A stretch of 64,000 bases of DNA from Hirudinaria manillensis (lineage: Eukaryota > Annelida > Clitellata > Hirudinida > Hirudinidae): positions 9,560,001-9,624,000 of the forward strand of contig CM067527.1 in the NCBI GenBank assembly GCA_034509925.1, read 5' to 3'. Positions 34,825-50,520 of this stretch are shown here, piece by piece. Position 1 is the first letter of the stretch. Each line of letters begins with the position of its first letter. The translations under genes and the position numbers were made by a program. The notes beneath the pieces were generated by a model that was not told the origin of the DNA, did not search any database, and saw only the letters and a program-made list of their open reading frames with translations.

Positions 34825-36242
34825 TAATAATAATAATATGCAGTGGTATTGATAGTGATTTTAAAATTGCATTGATGATGATGATGTTAAGAACAACTTG
34901 GCAACACTGACCTTGATGAGTTCATCCGAGACATTCTTCTTGTCTCCACAAGACCAGATGAATTCTCTCTTGTCCAGCGGGTTCTGCCAGGTGTAGAGGA
35001 TGGAACTTTGTGGGGGAAGGTCCAGTGAGTTGTCCAAAGATTCCCTAAAAGGTGGAATTCCATTTCAATTCGTTCTTTTCCAAAGCATCACTCAATCATT
35101 GAATGCACGATTGTTAGTTGATTGCACTAACAAGCATTATCTGCATACACAAGGGATACATCAACAACATTATCATTGCCACAGCTATCACAATCATTAT
35201 CGACAATATCATCATCATCATCATCACCATCACAATCGTAATCATAATCAACTCTGCCACCATAGGCATTACCGTGGATGCAATTTACGCAAGACTGACT
35301 TCTGCTTGTATTGGACCGTGAAGTCCGATTGGTTGACAAGGAGTACTGATGCGAATCCATTGAAATATTGTTGGAAGGTGATGGTCGTTGCACCTTCGGT
35401 CCTCTGACACACCACGTTCACTCCACCGTACTTTTGGAAGATTAATTATTAATTGATTAATTAATTGATTAACAACTGATTAATTCTTTTATATAATAAT
35501 TCAATGCATTTTACCAACTTAAATCAGAATGACAAAATTCAAATTAATTTATGTTCATTAATAAACAAATTACAAAGAGTAAACTGAATAAATAAGTGAT
35601 TTGAAATAATAATAATAATAATAATTGATAGCAAGGACTTACGTCGTGGTACAGTTTCAAAAGGGTCGTGTGTTCTTCCGTGATGTCAAATGGCTGGGTT
35701 TCGAGGGCGGAGTTCTTGATGCAGGCGACCAATAACTTCTTGGCACCGGTTTGAAGCGGCCAATAGGGAATGCACTCCCCGGGCTTAATTTCCGTCCAAT
35801 CGGAGTTCGGCAGGTGCTCCTTGAATCTCACCGTGAACTGTAACATTTGATGACCTCTTAATCAACATCTTCGTCTTATATTTTATTGCTGCGTAAGGCT
35901 TAGTATTTCCATTTAATTTAAATTAGAAATTAATTTAATATTAATTATTTTTAATATTCTCATTAGATTAAATTCTCAATATTCTGTGCAACACAGCAAA
36001 ACAACGGCTTAACGAGCTTAATTTTAAGCAATGCCAAACATTTTCGTTTAATATTTTCCATTAGAAATGATTTTTTTTAAAAAAGATAAAAACATTTATA
36101 TACAATATGCAAATATAATTTCAAATACAAACGTTTGCTTGGTTGATGACCATGTAAAATGGAGTAAAGGTCACGATCTTTGTCAGTCCGTTACTTGCCA
36201 GGGTGATTTTCACCCCGATCTATTTTTAGAATAATTAGCAAA

Positions 36243-36281
<39 letters not shown>

Positions 36282-39200
36282 GTCAATAAATGCAATTGTG
36301 AATAAAATATAATAGATTATAAATGACTTCAATCAGGGACTGATCAATCAAGCAGTTCAATCAAGAAGTGGTTTAAAGTAGATTAGATTAGAAAAAATTA
36401 TTATTATTAAGGCCAATCACTATTAATATTAAGCTGTAATAAATAAATAAATTTTTTGAAATCAATTAATTCAATTAGAATTTGTTGCTACTCTACAAAA
36501 TGAGATTCTACTGTGATTGAGTTGTGAAGATGCCAATGTTGTTAATCGTTGAAAAGTTACTTTGTAATGATTTAACCAAAGTAAAATATATTTGTATAAA
36601 TAAACTGATCATTAACTGGCCAATCAGAATGGAAGTTTCGACTAGCATGCCTATGATTTCTTTGCTCAGTAGTAAGTCATCCAATTGCGATGATAGTATT
36701 AATAATAATAATAATAATTAATGGTACTATTGATGATGATGATGATGATGCTGGTGATGATGCTAGTGAGCCTTAGTTATTCTATCTATGGAGATTATAA
36801 ATATGTTGGAGGAAAGGGATTCATAAAAAAATCAAATCAAAATAAAGTCAGGATATTTGAAAGCTGTTAAATTCAATAGCAGGTGGTAGCCAATAGAACT
36901 TAAACAGAAGCCCCAAATCCTTTTTGATTATAGGAAGAACTATATAGAGTATAGTTGAGTGATTATATAGTAATCATGTAGTAATAAATTAATTATGTAA
37001 TAATCATGTAATTATAAAGCAATCACGAAGGTTCAATGGCAGTGGTAGGATTGGTAACCCTCCCATCCTATTCTAATAAACTAAAATGGATTTGCAAACA
37101 AATCGAGGGAGAAGCCTTGAAATCAGACTCCATCAGCAACTTACAAGTGATTTTGGATTATCCTTTGATGACTTCTAAACGCATTAACATAAACAATTAT
37201 TTAACGTATCCCATTAACATAATTCATTCAAATATAATAAGTAATATTCATTGTATATAAAATATCATCCCTATGTGATGTCCAAACAAAGTCATTGTAT
37301 CATTGACTGAAAGTATGGCATCAACATCATCATCAACATCATTATCTTCCTCCTCCTCACCATCAACATCAACAACAACTGCAACAACAAACTCACAGTG
37401 GAAGGGTGTGATTTACTCTTACACTCCACAGTTCCAAGACTACCAGCAGTGTCCAGGGAGAACTTTTCTGACCAATCAGAATCACTGACCTTGAGGGCCA
37501 CCTGATGAATTATTAATCAATGTTGTTATAATAACGACAATAAATTATTACTACAACAATAATTACATTATTTAATATTGTTATTATATCACAAAAAATG
37601 CAAAAAAAGGGGCCAACCCCTTTTGTAACTATATTATAATCTTTATAATATGGTATTATTATTATATTATTGTAAAATTATTTATTTATATTTATTACCA
37701 AAACCAAGAAAGAATTGAAGTTTCAACAACTGTTAAAAAAATATTAATTAAAAACATTAATTATGATGACAAACACTCATTATGTTTCATTTGTTTCAAT
37801 AATTGCATCATTTCCTGAGCATAACTTTGTGTGAGGAAATAATAAGATAAAAATAAGATAAAGATAAGTATAAGATAAAAATTAAACAATTAAATGGAAG
37901 ATTTAAAATTAAAAAATGCATACAAAAAAAATGCATACAAAAATGTATCACAAACTAAATAAACATAACCACCTGTGAACAAGTTTAGAGAATAATTAAT
38001 TAATTAATTAATTAATTAATTATTATCAGCAGCAAAACATGTTTCAGAAGCTGCAAGAAGAGTAAGTCACGTTGAAAGATTAAGATGCAGAATTGAATGA
38101 AATAAAATTATAAAAAGAGAGAAATGATGTAATTTGACAAGAATTGGAAAGAAAAATGAAAGTTAATGCAATGACGAACTTAAAGCATCTGAAACTGAAA
38201 GAATAATTTAAAAATTAAAAAATAAAGCCATTTTAATGAACTCAAAGAATTCAAGCCTTTTGAAGTGAATGATGCAAGCAGCCACCAAGCTCAACCAAGA
38301 AACAAAAAACAAATCCCACAACAACAAGAACAAAAACAAACTGAAAAAACAAAGCATCCATGAATCCAAAGCTCAGAAGAAAGCATCAAAAAGGGGGCAC
38401 AAAAGCCATGTTGATGTTGTTGTTCTACCAAAGTCCCGACTTCGGAGTCCTTCGTTCTGCACTCACTTTGACCTTCTTCGACATGCTCGAAGCTTTGTCG
38501 GGAGAGGACTTGCGGTGCCGAGAGAGAGTCGACTTTTTTCTCTTGCTCTTCCTTTCTGCAGACGTTTCTTCTTGCTTGAGCGACCGAGGCAGGGAGTCGA
38601 GGGAACCTGTCTCCAGGGACAGGAAGCTGTCAGGGGTCGTGGAACGTTCCGTGGCCTCCAGGGAGGCACCGACCACCGTCATCCTCTCCTTTTTGTCTCG
38701 ACTCCTCTTAAGCTTCGTTTCAACGTTTTTTGTTTCAGCGTTTTCGTTTCAAAGCGGCCAGAATTTGTAATCGGACGAGCGAATAGGTCAGTTGCAGATG
38801 ATCACAGAATCATGTGATGATGATGATGGTTAACATTTCACAAGCAGTAGACTGTGATTATTGAGCATTTCGTAATCATGATGGATGACACTGAATTCAC
38901 AACTGTCAACAGAGCAGAATTAGAGAAAATGAAAAATTAATATCCAAGAGAAGGGAAGGAAATTTAAGAAAATGTATGAAATCACAATCACAACTTCAAT
39001 CTCTTGACGTGGAATGCATGTAAGAATAGCTGTAAAGGATGTCATTCAACTGATTTGTTACGTTGGTTTTCATATTTTTACAGGCAGAATTTTCATTTGA
39101 TTCAATTTGACAAAATCAAATCAGCAAACCACATTGTCTCTTAAAGGAATATTATGCTCATGCAATTCATAACATTTCAAATCAGTAATTTCTACTTAAT

Positions 39201-42200
39201 ATTCCACTGTTTTGTTGTAGTTTGTTAAAAGATTAAAATTAATCTCATTCCCAATGACTTGCAGTTGGATGCTTGTTTCTGATCAAATATATCCGTCATG
39301 CCATGATTTCAATTTCAATGTCCCAGAAATCACAACATCTCCATTACACATGCCCATAATTCTACTAAACATGCTGATAAGTTAGACTCATTAACTGACC
39401 TCCATGAATATTTTTTGCATCAACTTTAAATAATTAATTAATTATGTTGATGAGTTCAATGGACGACCTACCTTGGAGACGGAAGATCCGGACGATCTCT
39501 TGAGGAGGATGAAGACAACCTCGTTGAAGTTGCTCGGATGTTCGACCACGTAGTCATCGGATGCCTGGTAAAGTTTAAATGTGGAATGAGATTTTGAAAT
39601 TTAAATTTATAAATAATATAATAAAATAATGTTCTATAATTATCATCACAATTGATAGAATTTGTAGATCATTATCATCATTATTGACATTAGTATCATC
39701 ATCATCATCGTCATCATCATCAAGACCTTGTAGACAAGATTCTGTCCTGTCAGATTAATCATCCAGTAAGGACAGTACAAAGACATCTGAAGATGACCCT
39801 CAGAAGTGTCACTGTGTATTCCAAGGTCCTTTGAAAGTTAAGAAACATTTGATGGTCAGGTTTTGTTTGCAAATTTTTAGTTGTATATAGAATGAGAATT
39901 TTGAAATTTAAATTTATAAATAATATAATAATAATAAAAGAATATTTAAAATATAATAAGAGAATATTTAAAAATTATTCTATAATAATCATCACAATTG
40001 GTAGAATTGTAACCGTACAAACCTAGTTTGAGTCAATCATAATTTTCTAATTAGAAATGTTTATTAAATGAATACCTTTAGTACTATAAGTCGTCATTAA
40101 CTGTTCAATATTAACATAATTATTAATTAATTATGTTAATTATTAATTAATTATTAATTAATTATGTTAATTACTAACGAGTGTAATTCGTTTGCTGCTG
40201 TCCATGGATTCAAAAGTCCAAACGCTGAGAACTGATTTCTTTGCTTCAATAATTTGGCTTGAGGTCCAATCCTTGTTCTGATATGTGAACTGAAAAATGG
40301 ATAAGATATAAATTAATATTGGTTAGATAATAATAATGGAATTTAACTAGGATGACATGATTCACAAAGATCTGTGCTAAATTGTACATGATGGACAAGA
40401 ATATTATTTGACACAAATAATAGTAATTCTCACAACTAGAATCAATCAATCACTGAAATTTATGAAATTAAAATCAAAATAACATGAAACCAACAAATAT
40501 GGACAGTGATGATTCTCCTGGTTGTACTGAGGTCAGTTGGATGTGGTGACCTGGTTCAACCTTAACACCTTCTTCAGGACCCTGATGATGATAATGATGT
40601 TGTTAATAACATTAATTCATCATTACCACAAGGATGTTACATTATTATTATTATGAAATTTACAATTTATTCTGAGACAATTTTTGGTCGGTTAAAATAT
40701 TGGATGAAAGCACATGTAAATAAAACATAAATCTAATTATATCCCTCACATAAGCACATATGTGAACATAAGAATGTCACATGAGTGTGATGTGCTGATT
40801 ATAGATATAAAGAATAATGAAAAACAATAACAAACAAAATATGTAATGAAAATGGGCACATTTATTTGTAATTTATCTAATTAAACTTAAATCAATTAAC
40901 AACTAATTAACGATTAACATTCAGACCGATCACTGATCGCATTAAATGCCAAAAGCACATCAAAGCACCACCACAAATCAATTGGTAAATCAATAACCTT
41001 CGACTTGCAGAGGATGGGGACGGGCAGCAGGTTCTTGAAGGTCACCGAGGGCATGAGGATGACGTTGTACGTCTTCACCGTCTTCTCGTCCGTGAACTCG
41101 TGCCAAATCATGTCCTGTTCCACTTTCACCTGCAGGAAAGAAATGTTGCTCAGCAATCACATCAATCACAGGTGACATCAATCGCAGGTGACATTACATT
41201 TCAAATCTGTGAACTAGAGAGCGATTGCAAGCTCCATGCAAAAGCCCATTTTGCAAAATGCTTGTGCAAACACAAATTACAAATTAAACATTAATTAATT
41301 AATTAATTAAACATTAATTAATTAATTAATTAAACATTAATTAATTAATTAATTAAACATTAATTAATTAAACATTAATTCTTATCTATTTATGATTCAA
41401 AATCATTACAAAATTGAATATTCATGAGGTTTAAAATAGAACTCACGGCCAGGAAAATGCTCTGCTTGTCGCTGGCCGTGCTTTTGCATTCGAAAAACTT
41501 TGCCTCCGTTAAATTGCTTGGACTTTGCCAGGAGAAGGGATGCAAGCACTGAACGTATCTGTAAACAGATGATTGTAAAATAAAAATATAATTAACAAAA
41601 AATATTATTAATTAATAAATTAATTAAAATATAATTAATAAAAACACGTACTTCATTCTGTTCGTTATTAACATTTCATTGATAAATTGATTGATTAACA
41701 AGTCACATTAAATTGATTTATTCTAAAGATATTATCTGCATGGGCAGCTTACTCTGTGAATTCAACCAATAACCAACCATTTATTGAGAATTAAATCTTA
41801 AAATCGTTTATTTATAACGTACTTTTCATCTGTGGGCTTAAACAAGAGCATGTAGGGAGGTGTGGATGCCACCTCACAGGGGAGGTTGATGGACTCCCCC
41901 GGTCCAACGGACCCACAGTTGCCCGTGACTTCGTCCGTCAATTTATAGAAAATGTCCATCTTCATGGGTAGCTTGTTTGTTACCTGCAAATGATTTTCAA
42001 TGGTTTCATTGAAGTAATATGGTGAAATAGTATTGCAAAATGCCTTCTGTTCCCTGATTTATGCCATGCTATCGATCAATCAATCAATCAATCAATCAGT
42101 CAATCAACCAATAATTTGATCAATCACTTAATCAATCGAACAAACCTTGAGGACCGATCTGAGGATAATGATCCTGCATCCGTAGGAAATCTTCGTGTGA

Positions 42201-44044
42201 CCGACGACCTGCAACGTGTCTCCTGCACCCGCTGCACGAGGGATGCTGAACGCCCTCTTCTCTCCTCTCATGGCTCGGACGTCGCGAGATGCCCCGTACT
42301 CGTTGAACTGCGAAGATCGGTCGTGCGTGGAATCGGATCGAATCACGCGTCGTGACATAACTACAACTACAACACCAACCTGCAGTGAAAACTTCTTGAC
42401 GTTCTCCTCTACCACCTTCCCATAAATGCTGTCGAAGGAGATGCACATCTTGTTTCCGGGGACGGACGACTGAACCGCGGCGCCGTCGACGGATGTGCCC
42501 GTCGTCACGGCGATGTTGTCCTGGAACTCCGCGCTCTCTCCGGACGGGAGAGGGAAGGAGTTGGTGCCCTCCATGGGCTGCTTGTTGAGGCACTGAATGT
42601 TAACAATATATTTATGTGGATATGTTAATGAGCTGAATGATTTTCATTTTTTCACCAATAAAATTTCAAAACAGAGACTCACTACAGTAAAAAAGGTAAT
42701 AGCCAAAAACTACAATTTGGTACAGACTTACAAACAGTAATAATAATAATAATTATAATATTAATAAAAAATCAGTTTGAGTGTTGATAATGATTCCAAA
42801 TCGGAATTTCGAACTGTCAACAAACCTTGAAGTAGCCTTCATACTTGACTGTGATGAGCATCCCCGTTTCATTCTTCACCGCATATGGAGCCAACGCCTC
42901 CTCAGAAATGGTTGGCATTTCGACCAACGAGTAGGCATCCGAGAACGACTTGAAATCGATTTGTTTAAATTTAAAAATTAAATTAATTTTAATTCGTTAG
43001 AGGGTTCATTAGCAATTAATAACTTAGGCATTCATCAACCACATATACACAAGGATGTGTCTTTAAAAAAAAAATATCGATTCGCTAGAAACGCTTTGAA
43101 TGCTCACGTGGCTCAAGTTGTTGAGGACTTCCAGGAGACTTTTCGTGACCGTGACTTGCATGACGTCACCAGAGACGATGGAGATGGAAGACTTGGCAGG
43201 AGGAGGAACCAGGACCCCGTCGACGTCATCTTCGTCGCTTCCTGTCGATGAGTCGTTCTGTTGCATCTGAAATGAGAATTGGGTTTTAAAACGATGCGAT
43301 GGTGAATGTTGTAGTTGCATTGCATTATTTATGAGTTAAATGGTTTGGAATTGGAGTGCAGGGTCGTGCCAAACCATGGGGGTGTGCAACACGTACATTG
43401 ACCCCTGACAGCGCATCTCAAGACAAAAAATCAATTCTGACCAACAATGGATGCTGATTTAGGAACAATTCTCAAGAACAAATAATAACAATAATAACAA
43501 TAATAATAATAATCATAATAAACAGAATTTATTATTGTGAGACCCTAACTTCCAGTCAATAAATTAAGAAAACAATGAAAATTCATCGTGAATGCAATCA
43601 ATAAATTTGATTCCCAATTCAGAAAGTAAATGAATCGAGACATTCCAATGTGAACTTATTTTTCATTTCACTTTCCATATTAAATATTTATTTTTAAGGG
43701 ATTTAATTATTATAACATAAATATTGTTATTTATTGTTGACCATAAGTTGTAACTGATTTATTAAAATAAAATTGTTTTAATAATTTCATTCTATCATAA
43801 ATACGAACTCGTGATTCCATAAATGATAATATTGTAATAATTATAGTAATTATTCTTATAAAGTATTACATAATTTGTGATTACAATTTCATGTGCTAAA
43901 AATGCTTACTGAAACAGAGATGCTCCAAGGTTGGTGTCTGTTTTCAACTTCAACAGGTTCAATGATTGGTTCCCAGGCTGCCATCTTTTCATTGTAATAG
44001 GCCGATTCCAGGGTGATATCGCATGACGTGCACAGCTGATAAAC

Positions 44045-44083
<39 letters not shown>

Positions 44084-47000
44084 GTCACCAATGTCGTGTT
44101 CAGAAGAATTAATTTGAATATTCATTTGTTAAATTAGTGTATAATAATTGAATTAATATATGCAATTGTATGAATTAAGTACAAAAGTAATTTCTTAACG
44201 TGCAAATCTATGAGTAAAATTACCACCTTGGTGGTCCAGTTTTTAGCCTCAAAGTTGTTGACGTAAATCTCCGTGACGACCAGCGGCTGCAATCTCTTTC
44301 CATATCCTCCGAGTAGGGTGATGCCGATTCTACTCGAGGAGAGGATCAACTGGTAGAAGTAATTAAACGATTGTTGTTAACTAATTAATTAGTTAATGAA
44401 ACAATAATAATAATAATACAATACCAATAACAATGATGACAGACCAAGTGCTAGGTTGCAAATAATCATGCGCAATGAACTTGATTTATCAACTCAGATC
44501 ATCAGCAAGTAATCAGATTCATTAACAACAAGTACAGCAATAACAACAACAGCAACAACATCATCAATGACAAGAAATAAATAACCATTATTTAAACCAC
44601 AACTGGTTACCTGTTCTCCTCTACCACTTTCCACATCTTGATAATCCACAGCACAAATGGCAGAATCAACTGCTCAAGAAAGAAATCCAAGTAAGAGTGA
44701 AAGTAAATTAAATTAATAAAAATTTAATTAAATTTAAACAATTTTGAAACTAAATTTGTTCAGTCATCTCATAGTTAAAATAGACTTAAATTGGAAATTA
44801 ATTATTCATGAACCAACCTTTTGAAGGAGAATCTCCGTTGTTGCCATTGGTCGATTTAAGGAACCAATAGTTGCAGTACTCCAACTTCTTGATGTTCCAA
44901 AGCTCCTTCGGGATTTTGTTCAAAATGTCTTCCACTGTCTCTTCCTGTTGATGATGATGATGATGTTGGTGATGATGACGATGGTGGTGATGATGATGAT
45001 GATAATGTAGATCATTGATGATGATCATTATGATGATGGCACAAGCTTCAATCATGGTGAATATTTTGGTGATACATTTTGAATGATGATAACATTAGAA
45101 GATTTATAAATACCCAATCATGCAATTTCATAATTTAACATTTCATTTACAATTTGATATTTAATCAAAATATGTAATTCCACCATCAATCCCATTAACT
45201 TCATCATCACCATCACTATCACAAGGATCATCATCATCATCATGTCCTACCTTTGGCTTGGAAAGTGGTGCCAGAGTGGAGGTGATGATCCTGATGGAAG
45301 AGGCGGACACCAGCAGATCCACGTCTGTGATCGACACCGCGATGTGTGGGTTCTTGCCATAGGGGGCACAACTCTGCAGCTCCAAGGTCACGGGACTCAG
45401 AATCTGTTGTGTAATGAAGGTCATTAATATTAATATGGTCGGAAATTAATAATAACGAGCATAGGTTGTATGTACTGGCATTAAGTAATACTATAATCAA
45501 CAGAATCTGTTGTATGACGACAGTTAGATGGATTAATATTAATGAGTACATCTTGTACATACTGGAATTAAGTAATACTCTAATGATGTAATAAAATAAT
45601 GATGACATAATATAGCTCTGAGAAAAATATCTTATTATCACTGCAAAACGAAATAATTTCATTTAACATTCTAAATAAGATACATAATGATGAAAAAATA
45701 ATAAGTAATCCCAATTCAATACTTACATGAGACTTGGTAGTGTCAGGACTGGAGTAGACACACGAGAATATGGAGAGATCCTTCAGTGACCCCTTCATGG
45801 TCTGCAGGGCTGGTGACCCCCTCATCAGGAAATCTAACTCCATCTGTGAGTAAAACTTTACATGGTCTCTTTATGAATTAGTCATGTCGCGAACAATGGT
45901 TTAAAACTTAAATAGGTCATGTAAATATACACCATAAACATAAATAATTAATAATTAATATGCAAATATTAAAATTATTAAAAAGAATAACAAACCTGTA
46001 ACCAGAGGGCATTGGTGTTTGGGTTCATGGGGTCTTCTACCATGATGACATTTGACCTTTTCATGAGAAACGTGACCTTCATCTCTGATTGGTCAGTGCC
46101 AGGAGGTGTTTCACTGACCACTGAAGTTGAAGAGGTGGTTGCAGTTGTTCCTGAATTTAATTTGTATTAGTTTTATTATTTATTTTTATTAGTTTAATCC
46201 AGCAATTAATTAAAATTTAATCCATAATTAATCGAAATTTAATCCATAATTAAAAGATAAACATCTCACTTTAATAAATAATAAGCAAAATACTAATAAA
46301 TAACCCTAATAGAAGCATAATTTTATTAATTTACTTAACCTTAAATCTGACAAACAAAATTTATTCTGCATGGACAAATTATTTAATTAATGATTATTTA
46401 CAAGAAATAACATATTGTAACCATTGTAGAATAGCTGATAATACCCAAAAAATTATAAATATAATGACCTTCCTTCTTGACCTGCACCTGGCTGACCTCA
46501 TTTGCAGCCTCCTTATTGGCTGCTTGTGGCAAGGTGCTCTGCATGTAAAAGTCTGACAAGTTGAGGAGGAATTCGAGGCACAGTACGACTTCCAGGTGGT
46601 CCAATTTCATGTCCACTGGAATGAAATCAATTTGAATATTCAGATTCAGCTGATTATCCAGTCGAGGAAATTATCATAATGCATGCATAAACCACAATAC
46701 CATTTGTTATTGGTTATAATCAAATGTTATCTGGCACAAACATATTATTCAATAAAACATTCAATAAAAGCATTTAATAATAATAATAATAATAATAAAA
46801 ATTATTATTTATAATTATTATTATTAAATTACTTAGCATCGCTCTACAATCATTCCTTCATCAAATCTTTTAAAGACCTGATTTGTTGGCCTTGTTATCC
46901 TGTTCATAGATGAGTTGCATCATTTTCACCTCTTTTCCACCTTTTGGATTTGCATGAGTGAACATCCTTTAAGAATATCAAAAATCATTTTATTTTTTTC

Positions 47001-50000
47001 ATTAAATCACGTGACGGATAATTTTTATGCCATTAATTTTATTGAAGTTTAAAGGAGAAGATGAATGATCGGCCGGTAACTCTGAGATTGATTTCTACCG
47101 ATTGGATTCCGTGGATCAAACGCGACTCGTGTATTTCTAATTGAACGACGGACACGAACGCACCCTAACAACTTCGATCCTTCGAACCACGACGTGGAAA
47201 AACCTTCCGAGTCGATTAGCACCTTTTCCGATCGACCGCGACGTCCACTCACCTGGTGATTCCAGCCGACTTTTCCAGTCGAGCGTCGCATATCTGGAAG
47301 AGCGCGAGCGACAGGTCGGCCGTGACGGAAGCGTCCGACTTGATGTCGCAAGTCAACGACAACATTTTCAGCTCCACGAGCGCCAGGTGGTTTTTCTCGG
47401 TTTTGGCGACGGCTTCGGGCGTCACGGGCGACAGGAGGCTTGCACCCGGTTCTCCCCCGATGACCTGCGAGAGGGGGTCAGATCGATATTAATATTAACC
47501 GATTGGCATAATTAACCTTCTTACAGTGTATGTTCAGATAATCAGAATATTCAATTCTACTCTGTTGTTAGATGATAATAATAACAAATTTTATTTATTT
47601 ATTTCAGGCAAATTTAAGGTATTTCAAGGTAATGGCAGACCGGTATTTAATAATTAAATATTATAATATAAATACTATGTAAAACCATTATTTAAAAAAC
47701 AACATCAACACCTCCAACAACGATTAACAATTACTTAACAACAAGTACCTCATCCTTCAGTCCCCCTGTGTACAGCTTGACGAGAATACATTCCACGTCA
47801 AACTTTGCCTTCAGAGTCGAATGGATGTCCTCCTTCGTTCCATCCTTCGTTCCGTCCTTCTTTGTCTTCTCTTGCTCGACCAACGACTGTTGTTGTTGAA
47901 TATGTTGTTGTTGCGGAACATTCAGAGTCGTGGACGATTTGGTTGTCGTAGCAACGGACGATTGCGACTGGATTTTGGCTGTTTAATGTAAACAACAAAA
48001 ACAATGACAACATGGAATAAATTAAACCGTTGTTGAATGATCCACATAGATAAAAATTTAAATCTTATGTGAATGTTCCAAATGATGGTAATTTAAAAAC
48101 GTGTATTAACTTTCTTTTCAAAATTCCAAATAAAATTCATTTATTTACAAAAAAATTGCCCGATCACAATCGTTATACTAGAATAAATAAATAATGAACC
48201 AATTACAATAATATTAATAATAAACTAATTATAAAAAATGACTTGAATATCAACCTGGTTGCTTAACAGTAGCAGTATCAGTTCCTCCCTCGGCCAGATT
48301 CTCCGACAAGATGAGCAGAACCGTCCTCAAGTCTCCTTGATCGACTGAAATCTGAGGAACGGATAAATTGAAATTGTCAAACAATCATAACCACCAACCA
48401 TAAATAAATTAATTAAACAAATAATCAATAAAAAAAAAATTAATTTAATTGTAATCATAATCCACAAATTCAACGACAAATGCGACATTTCACTGACAGC
48501 GAACTTCTGAAGCTTTCCGTTGATTTCAACGTCTGGAACTCCATGATACCAGGAAGAAGAGAGGTTCCTTGTTATGGAGATGCTCAGGTTCACTGGCTCC
48601 ATGATCAGGTTCTCTGATCTCAGAATCTCCTTCACAACTGAGGCTCTGCAAGCATAGATTATGATTGTGATTATTAAAATCATTACATCATGATATGTTA
48701 TACATAGGCTGATCATCATCATCATCCTCGTCATCGTCATCATCATCTCTACAAGCACAATCAATGACTGCATGGACATTTCCAAATCCAGAGCCACGTT
48801 TCCAAAGCAGATATTTTTCTTTTAAATTTTACGTTTAATTGTTCATAAATTTTTATTAGCTTTAATAGCAGATCTATTTGGGAGATTTGCTTTATAATTG
48901 ATCAGCATCATCATCATCATCATCATCATCACTATCACCACCATCATCATCATCATCACTACCACTACCATCATCATCATTATCACTAACACCACCATCA
49001 TCTTCATCATCTCTCATTATAGTTACCCAACCTGAATAGCTTGACACTGGACAGTTGTATGGTCATGGCATCGAGCATGGCCGGCAGTCCCGATCCGTCC
49101 TTGGCCGCGAGGACTCTGAAGGAGTTCTGAACTTTCAGGAGGCCGAGGTCCACCACCAGGCACTGGTGCGACCTCCTGTTTCGGGGCACGATGACCACGG
49201 GGGCTTTGATTTCCACGTCGAGTCTGAAAAGGGTTTGATCCGGGTTATTATTTCGAGTGAGTGTAAACTAATTGTATAATAATACTACTATGTGAGTGGT
49301 TATTGACTTTGTATTTACAATGTTTGCATTATAAATACTTAAATATAATTAAATGTTTTATTTCAACTGCATTATTAATCAATCAATACAAAAATAAATA
49401 TCAGACGAATCTCCGTTTTTTTTTCTTTCTCTGCGCTCTTCTGTCGTTCGTTCACTCACCTGACTCGGGTGGCCTTCTGCGAGAGATCCTGAGCAGCGGC
49501 CGCAGCCTTTTCCTTGGCAGCTGATCCAGCTTCCATGATGCTTGCCTTGGCTTGCTCGAATTGGTTCAAGAAGCTCTGCAAGCAACGTTTTTTTTTATTA
49601 ATTTATTATTAATTATTATAAATTTTATTAAATGTGAAAATCATTTGAGCTAATAGTTAATCCATTATTAGTATTGTTATTATTGAGTATTATTATTACT
49701 ATTATTATTATTATTATTATTATTAGGAAGCACAATATAGAATATCATTCTTTCGTATTCATATTTAGCCAACAACTCACAAGAAGATCCTGAACAAATT
49801 TGTTGATGAAAACGACTTTCATGCATCCAGTCCTGATTGTTGCACTGGTGTCAACGGCCTTCATGTCCAGGTATCCCGCACCTTGAGTGGCATCGTTGAA
49901 GACGATGACACCTGCCTGAAACACCTGGTTGCCTTCAAAGTAGAGGATCTGAAAGAAGGAATAATCGATTGGAATAATTTGTTCTCTCAGGTTTGATTGG

Positions 50001-50427
50001 AAAAATTATAATTGAGTAATTAATCAGTTATCAATTTATCAAATTTATGTCAAAATGCATGTTCAAATAAGTAAATAATTTATGTCAAAATGCATGTTCA
50101 AATAAGTAAATAATGTTGTTCCCAATACATGTGTCGAAAGAGACACAATGCAATGCATGCTGAACATTATTAATATTATTATTATTATTATTGTTATTAT
50201 AATAATAATAATATTATTATATACTTTGTTATTAGTTATAATAATAATATTAAGTAATTAATAGTAACTAAATTATTAAACAATTATTATAACCAACCTT
50301 AGTGTAACTGGTGTCCTCAGACTTGTCCAAGACTGTGATGTCCTTCAGTGAGGACTCAACACAAGTCATGCTCTTTTGCAGGGTTATTGTTGTGTTCAGA
50401 CCTATTGTTGGAGTGATGCAATAATAT

Positions 50428-50520
<93 letters not shown>

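Noticed and set aside
35273-35289. Donor GTAAAT at 35288 for the VPS13 exon 35273-35430
   Set aside because: It would leave phase 1 and break the frame of the conserved [12 protein letters not shown] exon. The GTAATG donor 16 bp downstream keeps the frame.
38269-38817. 182- and 136-codon plus-strand frames
   Set aside because: They are antisense to the basic candidate cassette exon, whose codon choice and donor fit the VPS13 strand.
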